Shown here: piece after piece, positions 44,437 through 53,341 of the stretch
Numbering within the stretch: position 1 is the first letter of the stretch
Layout: each line of letters opens with the position of its first letter
NCBI RefSeq assembly: GCF_018882405.1
Contig: NZ_JACVOO010000007.1
Location: 58,626 to 122,625, forward strand
Reading direction: 5' to 3'
DNA length: 64,000 nt
From: Polynucleobacter sp. 31A-FELB
GTDB lineage: Bacteria; Pseudomonadota; Gammaproteobacteria; Burkholderiales; Burkholderiaceae
Translations under genes and position numbers: made by a program
The notes under the pieces: model-generated
The model's input: the letters and a program-made list of their open reading frames with translations, nothing else
What the model was told of the DNA's origin: nothing
Database searches by the model: none

Positions 44437-45614
44437 TGGAAAACTCACAAATGGGTTTTTTAAAACGCAGTCAAGCCCGCCTAACACAGTCTCTTGCATC
44501 TGAGTATTTCGAAGGTTTAAGAGGGCTACTGCCTTTGCAACTGCAGGGGGCATTTAGCCGGAAAAGTAAATTAGATTGGAAAATTAGGGGCCCCTTTTAT
44601 CAGCACTTAGTTGACCAGGTGGGCAATGAGATTGCTTTAGAAAAAGCCTTAGTGCATTTTAGAGATCGCATGCTGCGTACCAAAAAGCATGCATATGCCA
44701 GAATCATTTTGCTGATTATTCAAAAGCTACAAAATGGTAAAAAATTCTCAGAAAGCTTAGAGGGATTAGTAGGTAGCGAAGAACTCGCAATCATCAGTGC
44801 GGGTGAGCTTGGCGGTAAGTTGCCTTTTGCTCTATCGCTCATATTGGAGCAGCGTGAGCGCAGTGTTCGGTTAAAGCAGACGTTACGACAAGGACTCTCA
44901 AGCACTGTGGGGCATTTACTCATTGCTTGCGCGGTGTTGTGGTATCTGGCAAGTGCTGTGATACCAGGCTTAGAGTCTGCCGTACCAAGAGCAAAAGCCC
45001 AAGGATTAGTCCATTTTTTGTACGCTATTAGTGGCTTTGTTAATTCGGCCTGGATTTTCCTAATCCCCGTTTTCATTGGCTCTGCATTAGCGGCCTTGCT
45101 GTGGTCGCTACCCCGGTGGACTGGGCCAACACGCCTCGTTGCCGAACGCCACTTTCCGTATAGCTACTACCGTGATTTGGTGGGCTACCAATGGCTAATG
45201 GTTTTCGCTACTCTTTTGGCCTCCGGGATTTCTGATATGCAAATTTTGCAAATGCAGGCTAAAGGTGCAAGCCCCTATCTTTCAGAGCGTCTTTCACTCT
45301 TATTTCATCGCTTGCGTAGTGGCGGCATGAGCTTGCCAGAAGCCTTAATTTCACCAACACGACAGGGTGGACTATCGATGAATTTCCCATCGCCAGAAAT
45401 TAATGAATCAATTATTGCTCTTTATGGATTTGCTAATTTTCCGGAGCGCATTACCAAACTTGTAGCGACGTGGGCTTCTCAAATTGAGGCTCGTACATTG
45501 GCCTTGGCCAATACCACCTCCAAATTTTTTGAGTATTCAATGATGTTTGGAATGGCGATATTAATTTTGGCAGTTCAAGATCTATCAAATCAAGTTGGCA
45601 CCGTAGTGAAGTAG
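44436..45614 (+). CDS. pilR: PilR inner-membrane platform protein
   Basis: 392 residues, GspF/TcpE family: two T2SSF domains with three membrane segments (GHLLIACAVLWYLASAVIPG; WIFLIPVFIGSALAALLW; MMFGMAILILAVQDL). GEL-GGKLP marks the first domain. ATG 44436 sits in the pilQ stop (TGATG); a GTG one codon earlier is possible. Confidence 0.88.
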   Translation: MENSQMGFLKRSQARLTQSLASEYFEGLRGLLPLQLQGAFSRKSKLDWKIRGPFYQHLVDQVGNEIALEKALVHFRDRMLRTKKHAYARIILLIIQKLQNGKKFSESLEGLVGSEELAIISAGELGGKLPFALSLILEQRERSVRLKQTLRQGLSSTVGHLLIACAVLWYLASAVIPGLESAVPRAKAQGLVHFLYAISGFVNSAWIFLIPVFIGSALAALLWSLPRWTGPTRLVAERHFPYSYYRDLVGYQWLMVFATLLASGISDMQILQMQAKGASPYLSERLSLLFHRLRSGGMSLPEALISPTRQGGLSMNFPSPEINESIIALYGFANFPERITKLVATWASQIEARTLALANTTSKFFEYSMMFGMAILILAVQDLSNQVGTVVK

Positions 45615-45692
45615 TGCGGCAGTGTAGTTATAAAAAAGCAGTTCAACCTTTTAATCAGTAGTTGGCAGTAACAACCCTTTAGGAGAATCAAA

Positions 45693-46172
45693 ATGCGTGA
45701 TCTTATTGGCGGTCTTTTTGCCGCTTTAGTAACCATCATTGGTATTGTGGCTTTAATCGCTCTTTACAACAACGTCACCAGTAGCAATAAGTCCAGTCAA
45801 GCGTTAACGGATCTAACCTCTATGGTTGGGTCAATTCAAGCGACTTATATTAGTCATCCGTCCTACACCAATCTCTCAGCGACTGTTGTTGTCAACGGCA
45901 ATTTAGCACCAGCTACGATGATCTCTGGCGCAGCGCTCATTAACCCCTGGGGCGGTAATGTGACCGTTGCTCCTGCGGCCAACACGAGCTTTTTTACCGT
46001 TACCGAACCTTCAGTTCCCAATGATGCCTGCGTAAAAATGGCGACCGCCATTAGCAACTTAGGCGCTCTTTCTATTAACGGTACCAGCGTGACTCTACCA
46101 GCAGACCCTAGTGTGGTTGCAGGTACCTGCACAGGCAATTCCAACTCACTCGTATTTACTTTCGGCCATTAA
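45693..46172 (+). CDS. pilS: PilS-like major type IV prepilin
   Basis: 159 residues. Short leader MRDLIGG then a long hydrophobic helix (LFAALVTIIGIVALIALYNNV), the PilS N-terminal form; the classical Glu5 is not obvious. Two Cys (DAC..., GTC) may form the C-terminal disulfide. Good ribosome site (TTTAGGAG) 9 bp upstream. Probable main pilin of the thin pilus. Confidence 0.8.
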   Translation: MRDLIGGLFAALVTIIGIVALIALYNNVTSSNKSSQALTDLTSMVGSIQATYISHPSYTNLSATVVVNGNLAPATMISGAALINPWGGNVTVAPAANTSFFTVTEPSVPNDACVKMATAISNLGALSINGTSVTLPADPSVVAGTCTGNSNSLVFTFGH

Positions 46173-46203
46173 TTTTGCTTTTATTTTCAAGAGTCAAATT
46201 CGT

Positions 46204-47232
46204 ATGCCTAAAACCCTCTTAGACCTGGTGTTCTCAGACATTTATTTACTTGCGAATCCCAGGGACTGCCGCTACAAAGAGTCAAGCGATTCACTGCGTT
46301 TGCGTGAATTCGAAGCGCCATTGCACGAAGAGCTCTCAAGACTCTACCGTTATCTTGGTGAGCAGTGTGATGATAGTGCGCCGGGGAGCATGACGGCCTT
46401 ATGGCCCGCTGCCACACAAAGCGCTATGCGTCTTCGGGTGACTAATTTAGTTGGCAGTAATGACCAGACTGTTTTTTATATTCGGCGCTATCGACAGGGA
46501 GTGGCCACCTTAGCAGATTTGGGGGTACCTAAGCCGATCATTGAACGCCTTTTAAGCCCAACATTAACGCAGGGTTTATGCATGCTGGGCGGCAAAGCAG
46601 GATCTGGTAAAACGACTTTAGCCAATAGCATGATTGTGGCGCGTCTAACTACTTTAGGTGGTGTTTGCGTTACCGCAGAAAATCCTGTAGAGCTACAAAT
46701 TGCAGGTCGCCATGGTGATGGAATGTGTTTTTCGCATGAGGTTGGTAGCGATCAAGAGATGGCTAATGCGGTGATCAATTTTCTGAGAACCTCTCCCAAT
46801 ATTATTTTTCTTGGAGAAATCAGAGATGCTTTTGTGGCCAAAGAAGCGGTACTGGCAGCCCTGTCAGGCCATTTAGTTATCACCACGTTTCATGGCCATT
46901 CATTAGTAGGTGCCTTAGCCCGTTTTGCAGGCTTTATTGGGGATAACAATTTATTGGCCGATGCACTTTCTGCAGTGGCCTATTTGGAGCTGTGTGAGAC
47001 CAAAGATCAAACAGAACTTTTGTCACTAAAGTCTGCAAGCCCCTTAAGCGATGGGCGGGGATCTGGCTCACCCGCTAGCATTAGAAAAAGTAAAAAACTC
47101 ACAATTGATTTTTTATGGTTCCTGGGGCCTGAAGGCACAGCCTTAGCATCCGTCGTTCGTAGCGGTAATTTTTCAATGCTTTCTTCAGAGATTTCGCGCC
47201 AGCGCAATCACATGCTGCAGAGTCGATCTTAA
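46204..47232 (+). CDS. PilT-like secretion ATPase (second pilus motor)
   Basis: 342 residues. Walker A GKAGSGKT at 130-137, TAENPVELQI, Walker B IIFLGEIRDAFVAKEA, and SGHLVITTFHGHS. It lacks the N-terminal and zinc parts of PilQ, which fits a retraction-type or DotB-like motor. In IncI plasmids PilT is a lytic transglycosylase, so I leave the symbol blank. ATG 46204 is preferred, because earlier codons fall inside pilS. Confidence 0.8.
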   Translation: MPKTLLDLVFSDIYLLANPRDCRYKESSDSLRLREFEAPLHEELSRLYRYLGEQCDDSAPGSMTALWPAATQSAMRLRVTNLVGSNDQTVFYIRRYRQGVATLADLGVPKPIIERLLSPTLTQGLCMLGGKAGSGKTTLANSMIVARLTTLGGVCVTAENPVELQIAGRHGDGMCFSHEVGSDQEMANAVINFLRTSPNIIFLGEIRDAFVAKEAVLAALSGHLVITTFHGHSLVGALARFAGFIGDNNLLADALSAVAYLELCETKDQTELLSLKSASPLSDGRGSGSPASIRKSKKLTIDFLWFLGPEGTALASVVRSGNFSMLSSEISRQRNHMLQSRS

Positions 47233-47241
47233 GGGGCGGAA

Positions 47242-47730
47242 ATGGGATTTTTTGCACCGCTAATTTTTTCAGTCATGTTTTTAGGATTTTTGGCCATCTT
47301 TGGCCAAGAGTCCAAAGTCGCTGCAATCAACACTACTTCGGCTCAGATACAAAGTAATGGTCAATCCTTTTTGGCTTACCGCAATGCGGTGATGACTTAT
47401 CAGCAGAATAATCCTAGCTTTGCCGGCGTGATACCGGTGGCGCAAATTATCGCTATTGGCGGTGCTTTTTCCAGCAGCTTTTTAGGGCAGGTCAATAACA
47501 TTGTCATTGCGACCGGAGTGGGTAATGCCAGGGTGGTGATTTGTTATGCGCCTTTTACCCAAAGCGTAGCTGAGCAAGCCTCGATCGCTGCCAATAACGA
47601 TGCCTCCTTTGGAATCTCCAATGGAACTACCTGGACGAGCGCGGCAGTGGGCGCTTCAACTGCTGCAATGCCGCTGGCCACACCAATTGCGAGCGGAAAC
47701 ATTGTTTCGGTTATTGGGTTCGATTTGTAA
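47242..47730 (+). CDS. pilM: PilM-like pilus protein
   Basis: 162 residues; starts MGFFAPLIFSVMFLGFLAIFG with one N-terminal membrane anchor, then a small periplasmic domain with NAVMTYQQNNPSFAG. Matches PilM of IncI thin pilus operons. Ribosome site AAGGGGCGG immediately upstream. Confidence 0.75.
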   Translation: MGFFAPLIFSVMFLGFLAIFGQESKVAAINTTSAQIQSNGQSFLAYRNAVMTYQQNNPSFAGVIPVAQIIAIGGAFSSSFLGQVNNIVIATGVGNARVVICYAPFTQSVAEQASIAANNDASFGISNGTTWTSAAVGASTAAMPLATPIASGNIVSVIGFDL

Positions 47731-47753
47731 TGAAAACACTTAAGAGAATTTAA

Positions 47754-49058
47754 ATGAGAGATCTACTAGGGTCGCTTTTGGCTGGAGTATTGACGGTGGC
47801 ATTTGTCATCTTGTTTATGAATTATCAAAAACAAGGTAATTTAAATATGCAGGTTGCCGCCACAGCGCAGCAAGCCACGCAATTTAATACTGCGGTTCAA
47901 TCCTACATCACGCAATACAGTAGCAATATCTCTGCGGTAGCCACGGCTTCAACACCGGCGACTATTACAGTAGCTATGCTCCAAGCGCCTGCCGTAGGAT
48001 TGCTACCAAGCTCCTTTAGCGCCACAAACCCATTTGGCCAAACTTGGCAAGCGCAAGTGTTGCAGCCTACCGCCGGAAATCTTAACGCGTTAGCGCTAGG
48101 TACTGGAGGCACCCAATTAACTGATCAGGTGGCTTCACGAGTGGCTGCCCTTATCGGTGCCCCTGGAGGATTTATCCCATTAAATGATTCGGGTACATGG
48201 CCCACTGGCACCGCAACAGCACAAGGTGCGTATGCGGGCTGGAGCTTACCTACGGCAGGTTTTACTGGAATTGCTGGAGGCAATATTGCCTCGCTCCTTA
48301 CTTTTAGCAACGGTCAATTCGTTAGCAATTATCTTTATCGCAATAACGTAGGCAATACCAGCCTGAATACGATGAATACGCCCATCATTATGGCGTCTAC
48401 TCAAACCATTGGCGGTGCTTGCGCAACTAATGGAGCGATTGCTCAAAATGGCACTGGCTTAGCTTTAACGTGCCAAAGCAATGTTTGGACAAGCAATATA
48501 GCTTGCCCACAATATTCGGGCGATCTAAATGTTCTTGAAGGATTAGCCGGAACTAAGAGCTGCGTTAATGGTGCTGGCATGGGTAATGCACCTTCAGCGG
48601 ATTGGTACTTTGTTGATACCTATCGCCATGTGAACAGTGGCAACTTTTACGCTGTACAAACCGCATACGCCATGACAGGCGCGAATGTGGGCATTCCTTA
48701 TACAAGGGTTCAGCAATCCGGAGTCGCGGGTGCTGGGTGGGGCGCTTGGAAATCAGCATCCGCCAAGGGTCTTGGTCTAGGTGGCGAGACATGGCATGCC
48801 GTTGCCCGCTCTTTCGGAACGACTTATTGCAATGGATTTACTTATCCGATTGCTGTAGGCATAAGTGGTGGCCCGAATCCTTCACCAGGCTGGGGCGATC
48901 TTGCTTTGTACATAGATGGAGTCCTTATTGAGTACTCCGTAGGTAACTGGAACGGTGGCTCAGGTTATTTAAATGCATTTGGAATTGTTGCGCCAGGTAG
49001 TTGCTACCGCGCGACCTCTGGCCGTTTTGGGAAATATAGCTGGGCAGAGATGTATTAG
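47754..49058 (+). CDS. pilV: PilV-like minor pilin / adhesin
   Basis: 434 residues. The N-terminal MRDLLGSLLAGVLTVAFVILFMNYQK resembles the PilS leader. A conserved PilV body runs to about residue 260 (VSNYLYRNNVG, MASTQTIGGACATNGAIAQNGTG), then a variable tail with WHAVARSFGTTYCNGF. In IncI plasmids the tail is switched by a shufflon to choose recipients; here no inverted segments or Rci recombinase gene follow, so the tail is fixed. Confidence 0.82.
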   Translation: MRDLLGSLLAGVLTVAFVILFMNYQKQGNLNMQVAATAQQATQFNTAVQSYITQYSSNISAVATASTPATITVAMLQAPAVGLLPSSFSATNPFGQTWQAQVLQPTAGNLNALALGTGGTQLTDQVASRVAALIGAPGGFIPLNDSGTWPTGTATAQGAYAGWSLPTAGFTGIAGGNIASLLTFSNGQFVSNYLYRNNVGNTSLNTMNTPIIMASTQTIGGACATNGAIAQNGTGLALTCQSNVWTSNIACPQYSGDLNVLEGLAGTKSCVNGAGMGNAPSADWYFVDTYRHVNSGNFYAVQTAYAMTGANVGIPYTRVQQSGVAGAGWGAWKSASAKGLGLGGETWHAVARSFGTTYCNGFTYPIAVGISGGPNPSPGWGDLALYIDGVLIEYSVGNWNGGSGYLNAFGIVAPGSCYRATSGRFGKYSWAEMY

Positions 49059-49105
49059 CAAAGCCCTATTAGTTCGAAAGTTTTTTATACAGAAAGGAAG
49101 TATTC

Positions 49106-49834
49106 ATGAAGGACATTAATTTTTTTAGAAAAGCTGCAACCTATGCAACGTTGATTGCAGCGATTGGGGTATCAAATGCAACATTTGCACAGGGGATTGC
49201 AACAACAGCTTCTCCCGCTTCCCCCTTTGGCATCTCTGCCAAAGGGGGAACGATGGGTCTTGGTATTGATTTGACCTATAGTATTAATGAGCACTTCAAA
49301 TTGCGCGGTGGTTATAGTCAGATGGACTTTAGCCGCAACTTTACCAATGATGGCTCCCAATTTAATGGCAAGCTGGGGCTAGGTGGATGGGATCTATTGG
49401 TTGATGCACATCCCTTTGCCAATGGTTTCCGAGTGAGTGCCGGAGCCTATATTCCAAGTACACAATTGAACTTGACTGGTGCCACAACAGGCGCTGGTTC
49501 TTACACTATTAATGGCAATACCTATTCAACTTCTCAGGTGAACTCGTTCGATGGTAGTGCTAAATATAGTGGCGTTAAGCCTTACCTTGGTCTTGGTTAC
49601 GATGGCTTTAATAGCGCGACGGATGGCGGGCTGTATTTCACGTCAGACGTTGGCGTAATATTTAGCGGGGCTCCGAAAGTTACGCTATCTGCTAACTGCT
49701 CAGCGGGAACCGCAGCATCAACTTGCGCACAACTGGCTACCGACATTGCAGCTCAACAGCAATCAATTAACAGCACTCTTTCAAAATACAATTTATTGCC
49801 AGTGTTGCAATTGGGTGTAGGCTATCGCTTTTAA
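49106..49834 (+). CDS. Outer-membrane beta-barrel protein
   Basis: 242 residues with a signal peptide (to TFA-Q, ~29) and a barrel ending in VLQLGVGYRF, with the C-terminal Phe expected of outer-membrane proteins. Amphipathic strands such as HFKLRGGYSQMDF suggest eight strands. An exact 14-bp hairpin lies inside the coding sequence just after the signal-peptide codons. Role unknown; its position after pilV suggests a surface component of the element. Confidence 0.75.
   Translation: MKDINFFRKAATYATLIAAIGVSNATFAQGIATTASPASPFGISAKGGTMGLGIDLTYSINEHFKLRGGYSQMDFSRNFTNDGSQFNGKLGLGGWDLLVDAHPFANGFRVSAGAYIPSTQLNLTGATTGAGSYTINGNTYSTSQVNSFDGSAKYSGVKPYLGLGYDGFNSATDGGLYFTSDVGVIFSGAPKVTLSANCSAGTAASTCAQLATDIAAQQQSINSTLSKYNLLPVLQLGVGYRF
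49219..49250 (+). repeat. Perfect 14-bp hairpin inside a coding sequence
   Basis: TTCCCCCTTTGGCA (49219-49232) and its exact reverse complement (49237-49250) are separated by TCTC. It encodes the stretch just after the predicted signal-peptide cleavage site. Confidence 0.9.
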
Positions 49835-49856
49835 TTAAACGCTCCTACTTGTTCCG

Positions 49857-50051
49857 ATGAATCAAATAACCACCCAAAGAACTTCACAAAAGTTTTGCCC
49901 GTCCTGCATGATGACTAAAAATATCGATCAAATGCGTTTGGTTGCAGGCGGGTATCGAAGTAAGTGGCGATGTATTTATTGCCTTTCACGATCACAAAGA
50001 TATCAAGCGACTAGAAGTGCTGATGACTTAATTAGGCCGGCTACCTCTTAA
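49857..50051 (+). CDS. Small zinc-ribbon-like protein
   Basis: 64 residues with two CxxC pairs (CPSC, CIYC) 24 residues apart and many basic residues, which suggests a small zinc-binding, nucleic-acid-binding protein. Typical of accessory genes on plasmids. Function unknown. Confidence 0.55.
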   Translation: MNQITTQRTSQKFCPSCMMTKNIDQMRLVAGGYRSKWRCIYCLSRSQRYQATRSADDLIRPATS

Positions 50052-50098
50052 GCTTACTTAGGTCCAGTTAATCGAAGCTATTTTTATACCCTTTAATT

Positions 50099-50572
50099 AT
50101 GAAACTTTCTAAATTTGTACCCACCTCAATATTCTGGGGGTCAGCCTTGACTCTCTCAGCCTTTTCCTTAAGAGTAGTCCGTGGCCTAGAGTTCTCTGGG
50201 ATCCCTTTGCAAAGCTTAGGATTCATCAATCGCGACTGGATTGTAAATTTAGAGCATTTCATAACAGCCATTGGCTGTTGCCTTTTTGTGATTGGTGCAC
50301 TTTCTTCTGTTTTGCTAATCAAAGGGAAGAAGGACCCAGTTAAGGCTTGTAATTACATCCTTAGAGCCATTATGTTGTTAGTGCCGTTAGCATATTTGGT
50401 TTTTAGTTTTTGTTGGGAATTCAATATTGGACTTGCCTTTTCTAAAGGCTCTACGACAAATCAATTTTTATTTGATCTACTCGGCATTCTTTTTACCTTA
50501 GCCCTATTGGCGGCGCTCCGCGTTCGCTACGAACCTTCTGGTGGCTCAATACTGCCAAGGGTAGGCGTTTAA
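50099..50572 (+). CDS. YqhA/UPF0114-like or unknown small polytopic membrane protein
   Basis: 157 residues with about four membrane segments (for example FITAIGCCLFVIGALSSVLLI, AIMLLVPLAYLVFSFCWEF). No motif identifies its family with confidence. Lies between the zinc-ribbon gene and the transglycosylase; the minus-strand frame 50068-50322 is a mirror of it. Confidence 0.5.
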   Translation: MKLSKFVPTSIFWGSALTLSAFSLRVVRGLEFSGIPLQSLGFINRDWIVNLEHFITAIGCCLFVIGALSSVLLIKGKKDPVKACNYILRAIMLLVPLAYLVFSFCWEFNIGLAFSKGSTTNQFLFDLLGILFTLALLAALRVRYEPSGGSILPRVGV

Positions 50573-50583
50573 ATTAAGACCGC

Positions 50584-51171
50584 ATGAGGATTAATTTACT
50601 TTCATGCTACTGTGGCCTCAGGGCTCTACTGGTAAGCGCTTGTTTTATCCTAATTATCCTCATACCCGCTCATGCTCAAGCCCAATCCTCGGGTATTGAA
50701 GGCTTGGTACGTTGTTTGCAAGCGGACGCTAGGTACCGGGGCAATAGCTGTAACGCTGTTGTTGGCCGCTACTGGGCTATCGAGCCTCTAATCAATCAGG
50801 TCGCTAAACAGCAGGGCTTGGAACCTGCATTATTAAAATCCCTGGTGGCGGTTGAGTCGGCCTATAACCCGAATGCTGTCAGTAAAGCTGGGGCCAGAGG
50901 GCTTACTCAAGTAATCCCCAGCACCGCTGTTTCTCTAGGTCAACACCCTGATGCAATGTGGGACTCCCGCCAAAGCCTTGCTACAGGGGCTTATTACTTA
51001 GCTGCTCAATGGTACACGTTTAGAAGCTGGCCGCTGGCCATCGCTGCATACAATGCCGGTCCTGGAGCAGTCAAGAAATACGGGGGAATCCCGCCATATG
51101 CTGAGACGCAAGCCTATGTAAGTAATGTTCTCTATCTTTACAACCGATTTAAATTAGTTGAGAAGATTTGA
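50584..51171 (+). CDS. Lytic transglycosylase (VirB1/IncI PilT-type)
   Basis: 195 residues. Signal peptide to AQA-Q (~34), then an SLT goose-lysozyme-like domain with the catalytic Glu in LLKSLVAVESAYNPNAVS, GARGLTQVIPST and AIAAYNAGPGAVKKYGG. It opens peptidoglycan for the T4SS and pilus. A decayed second copy lies at 56310-56518. Confidence 0.92.
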   Translation: MRINLLSCYCGLRALLVSACFILIILIPAHAQAQSSGIEGLVRCLQADARYRGNSCNAVVGRYWAIEPLINQVAKQQGLEPALLKSLVAVESAYNPNAVSKAGARGLTQVIPSTAVSLGQHPDAMWDSRQSLATGAYYLAAQWYTFRSWPLAIAAYNAGPGAVKKYGGIPPYAETQAYVSNVLYLYNRFKLVEKI

Positions 51172-51202
51172 TGGCCAAGAAGTGGTCAGCCCCCAGCCTT
51201 TC

Positions 51203-51249
51203 ATTGGCCCTATGACCAACTAAATCCGGCATATTTGCAAGGGGCCAAT
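51203..51249. other. Attachment-site-like relic next to the T4SS element
   Basis: ACTAAATCCGGCATATTTGC (51219-51238) matches the anticodon-stem/variable-arm part of the tRNA-Ser at 56603-56621 with one inserted base (CCGGCATATTTG is identical). It lies 48 bp past the transglycosylase stop. An 8-bp inverted repeat brackets it: ATTGGCCC at 51203-51210 and GGGCCAAT at 51242-51249. Confidence 0.45.
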
Positions 51250-51383
51250 TATCTAGAGGTAAGCCTACTGGGCTGGCAAGTGCCTTGTAATTGGTCTAGG
51301 TAGGAGGTAGATATGCCACAGGTGCCCCATGCGCTACGGCATAATTGGGAGTCAAACGTGACGTGCAACCTTAAGTGCAAAAA

Positions 51384-53330
51384 ATGAACAACTCAGAATC
51401 TAATCAGACCTCCAAAGTTGGGGATCTATCTCAAAGTCTCGATGTGGCCAACTTAAAGATGGAGCAATTGCGCCAACTTTTCCCCGAGATTTTCACCGAA
51501 GGCAAGATTGACATTAAGCGTTTGACTGCAACTCTGGGCGAGAACGTAGCCACTGGCCGAGAGAACTATGAACTTTCGTGGGCAGGCAAAGCCGATGCTA
51601 GGGCTGAAATCCAAAAGCGCACCACGGCCACCTTGCGGCCTGATACGGCGAACAGCGTGAATTGGGATGCCACGCAAAACCTCAATATTGAGGGTGAGAA
51701 CTTGGAGGTGCTGCGCACCCTTCAAAAAGCTTACTTTGGCAAGGTCAAGATGATTTACATTGACCCGCCCTACAACACGGGCAATGACAGCTTTGTGTAT
51801 CCAGACGATTACACCGAGACGCTGAAAGAATACCAAGCCCGCACAGGTCAAACCGACGAAGCAGGCTTTGTAAATAAGCAGACGCTTTGGAAAAAGAACA
51901 CCAAAGAGAATGGCCAATTCCACAGCGTTTGGTTGTCCATGATGTATCCCCGCCTATTTCTGGCCCGTAATTTATTGCGTGATGATGGCGTGATTTTTGT
52001 CTCTATTGACGATAACGAAGCGGCTGATTTGAAGCTGTTGATGGATGAAATTTTTGGAGAAGAAAATTTTATTGGAAAGATTGTATGGAAGAAGAAAACA
52101 AACGGAAATAATATGGGTCTAATCCCTCCCGTTCATGATTTTATTTTTGCCTATGCAAAAAATGCAAAAAGCATTCCCGAGGACAATTTTGGACTTCCAT
52201 TGAGTGAAGAGTTCATTTCAAAAAATTATTCAAATCCTGATGGTGACGAACGAGGGCTATGGACAACAATGGATTTATCTGCAAATCATGAGGGTCCATA
52301 TTATCCGATTGTCAATCCTAAAACAAAGGAAAGTTTTCTTCCTTCCAGAGGGCGGTATTGGGTTTTTAATGAAACGGAGACTTTAAAAAGAATTAAAGAT
52401 GGTCGAATAATTTTTGGAAAAAGTGGTGATGCTAGACCCGTTCAAAAAGTTTTCCTAAATGAACGAAAATCTAAAAGATTGAAAATTGAGAGCTGGTGGG
52501 ATAAGCATGGTTTAAACGAAGACGGAACGGCAGAATTGACTGAGCTTTTCGATATGGCAAAAATTTTTGTCCATTCAAAACCATCTAAAACAATAAGTTT
52601 TTTAGTCAATGCGGCAACTCAAAGCAATGACTTAATCTTTGACTTTTTCTCAGGCAGCGGCACAACCGCCCAAGCCGTTCTCGATCTTAACGAAGAAGAC
52701 GGCGGTAATCGCCAGTTCATTTGCGTTCAAATGCCCGAGGTATTGGATGAATCAAGTGAGGCATATAAGGTGGGTTATCGCACCATCGCCGACATTGGCC
52801 GTGCCCGCATTTCCAAGGTAATTGAAAAAATTGAGTCCAAGCGCTTAGAGGGTTCGGCGCAGGGGGTTCTTACAAAAGACGATATGCAAAAGCAAGCGCT
52901 AGGATTTAACGCCTTCAAACTTGCCCCATCGAACTTTAAAGAGTGGCGCACTGATGTTGATAATGAAGCTGATTTATTGGCGCAATTGGAATACCACGTT
53001 GACAGCGCCAAGCCCGACAGCGAAGCGGGCGGCATGGTATATGAGTTGTTGTTGAAGTTGGCTTTGCCGATCACCACACCTATTGAAAGCCACAAAGTGG
53101 GCGATGCTGCGACTGCGGCCACGGTCTATATGGCAAAACCCGACAGCGGCAAGCATGTGGCGATGTTCTTTGAGGCCCCCGCAAACCATGCGGGAGATGT
53201 TCTGGCCTTCATTCTGAAAGCCAAGCCTGTGAAGGTGTTGTGTTTGAATAAGTGTTTTGTGGATAGCCAGGCTTTGACCAATTTCAGCCTACAACTTCAA
53301 GACGCAGACATTGCGCTTGAAGTGCTGTAA
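51384..53330 (+). CDS. mod: Type III restriction-modification methyltransferase (Mod)
   Basis: 648 residues. DPPY at 127-130 (IDPPYNTG) comes before the AdoMet motif FFSGSGTT at 421-428, the order of the beta class; DPPY indicates N6-adenine methylation. The stretch coding ~residues 220-415 is clearly richer in A+T than its flanks and is the target-recognition region, so it has probably been exchanged. ATG 51384 is used; a GTG three codons earlier is possible. Followed by res after 11 bp. Confidence 0.92.
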   Translation: MNNSESNQTSKVGDLSQSLDVANLKMEQLRQLFPEIFTEGKIDIKRLTATLGENVATGRENYELSWAGKADARAEIQKRTTATLRPDTANSVNWDATQNLNIEGENLEVLRTLQKAYFGKVKMIYIDPPYNTGNDSFVYPDDYTETLKEYQARTGQTDEAGFVNKQTLWKKNTKENGQFHSVWLSMMYPRLFLARNLLRDDGVIFVSIDDNEAADLKLLMDEIFGEENFIGKIVWKKKTNGNNMGLIPPVHDFIFAYAKNAKSIPEDNFGLPLSEEFISKNYSNPDGDERGLWTTMDLSANHEGPYYPIVNPKTKESFLPSRGRYWVFNETETLKRIKDGRIIFGKSGDARPVQKVFLNERKSKRLKIESWWDKHGLNEDGTAELTELFDMAKIFVHSKPSKTISFLVNAATQSNDLIFDFFSGSGTTAQAVLDLNEEDGGNRQFICVQMPEVLDESSEAYKVGYRTIADIGRARISKVIEKIESKRLEGSAQGVLTKDDMQKQALGFNAFKLAPSNFKEWRTDVDNEADLLAQLEYHVDSAKPDSEAGGMVYELLLKLALPITTPIESHKVGDAATAATVYMAKPDSGKHVAMFFEAPANHAGDVLAFILKAKPVKVLCLNKCFVDSQALTNFSLQLQDADIALEVL

Positions 53331-53341
53331 GGGGCGACTTG

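Noticed and set aside
47754..49100. Shufflon segments downstream of pilV
   Set aside because: No inverted repeats of the sfx kind or alternative tails; the next gene begins 48 bp later.
50068..50322. Minus-strand 84-codon frame opposite the small membrane protein
   Set aside because: Mirror of the plus-strand gene, which has clear hydrophobic segments.
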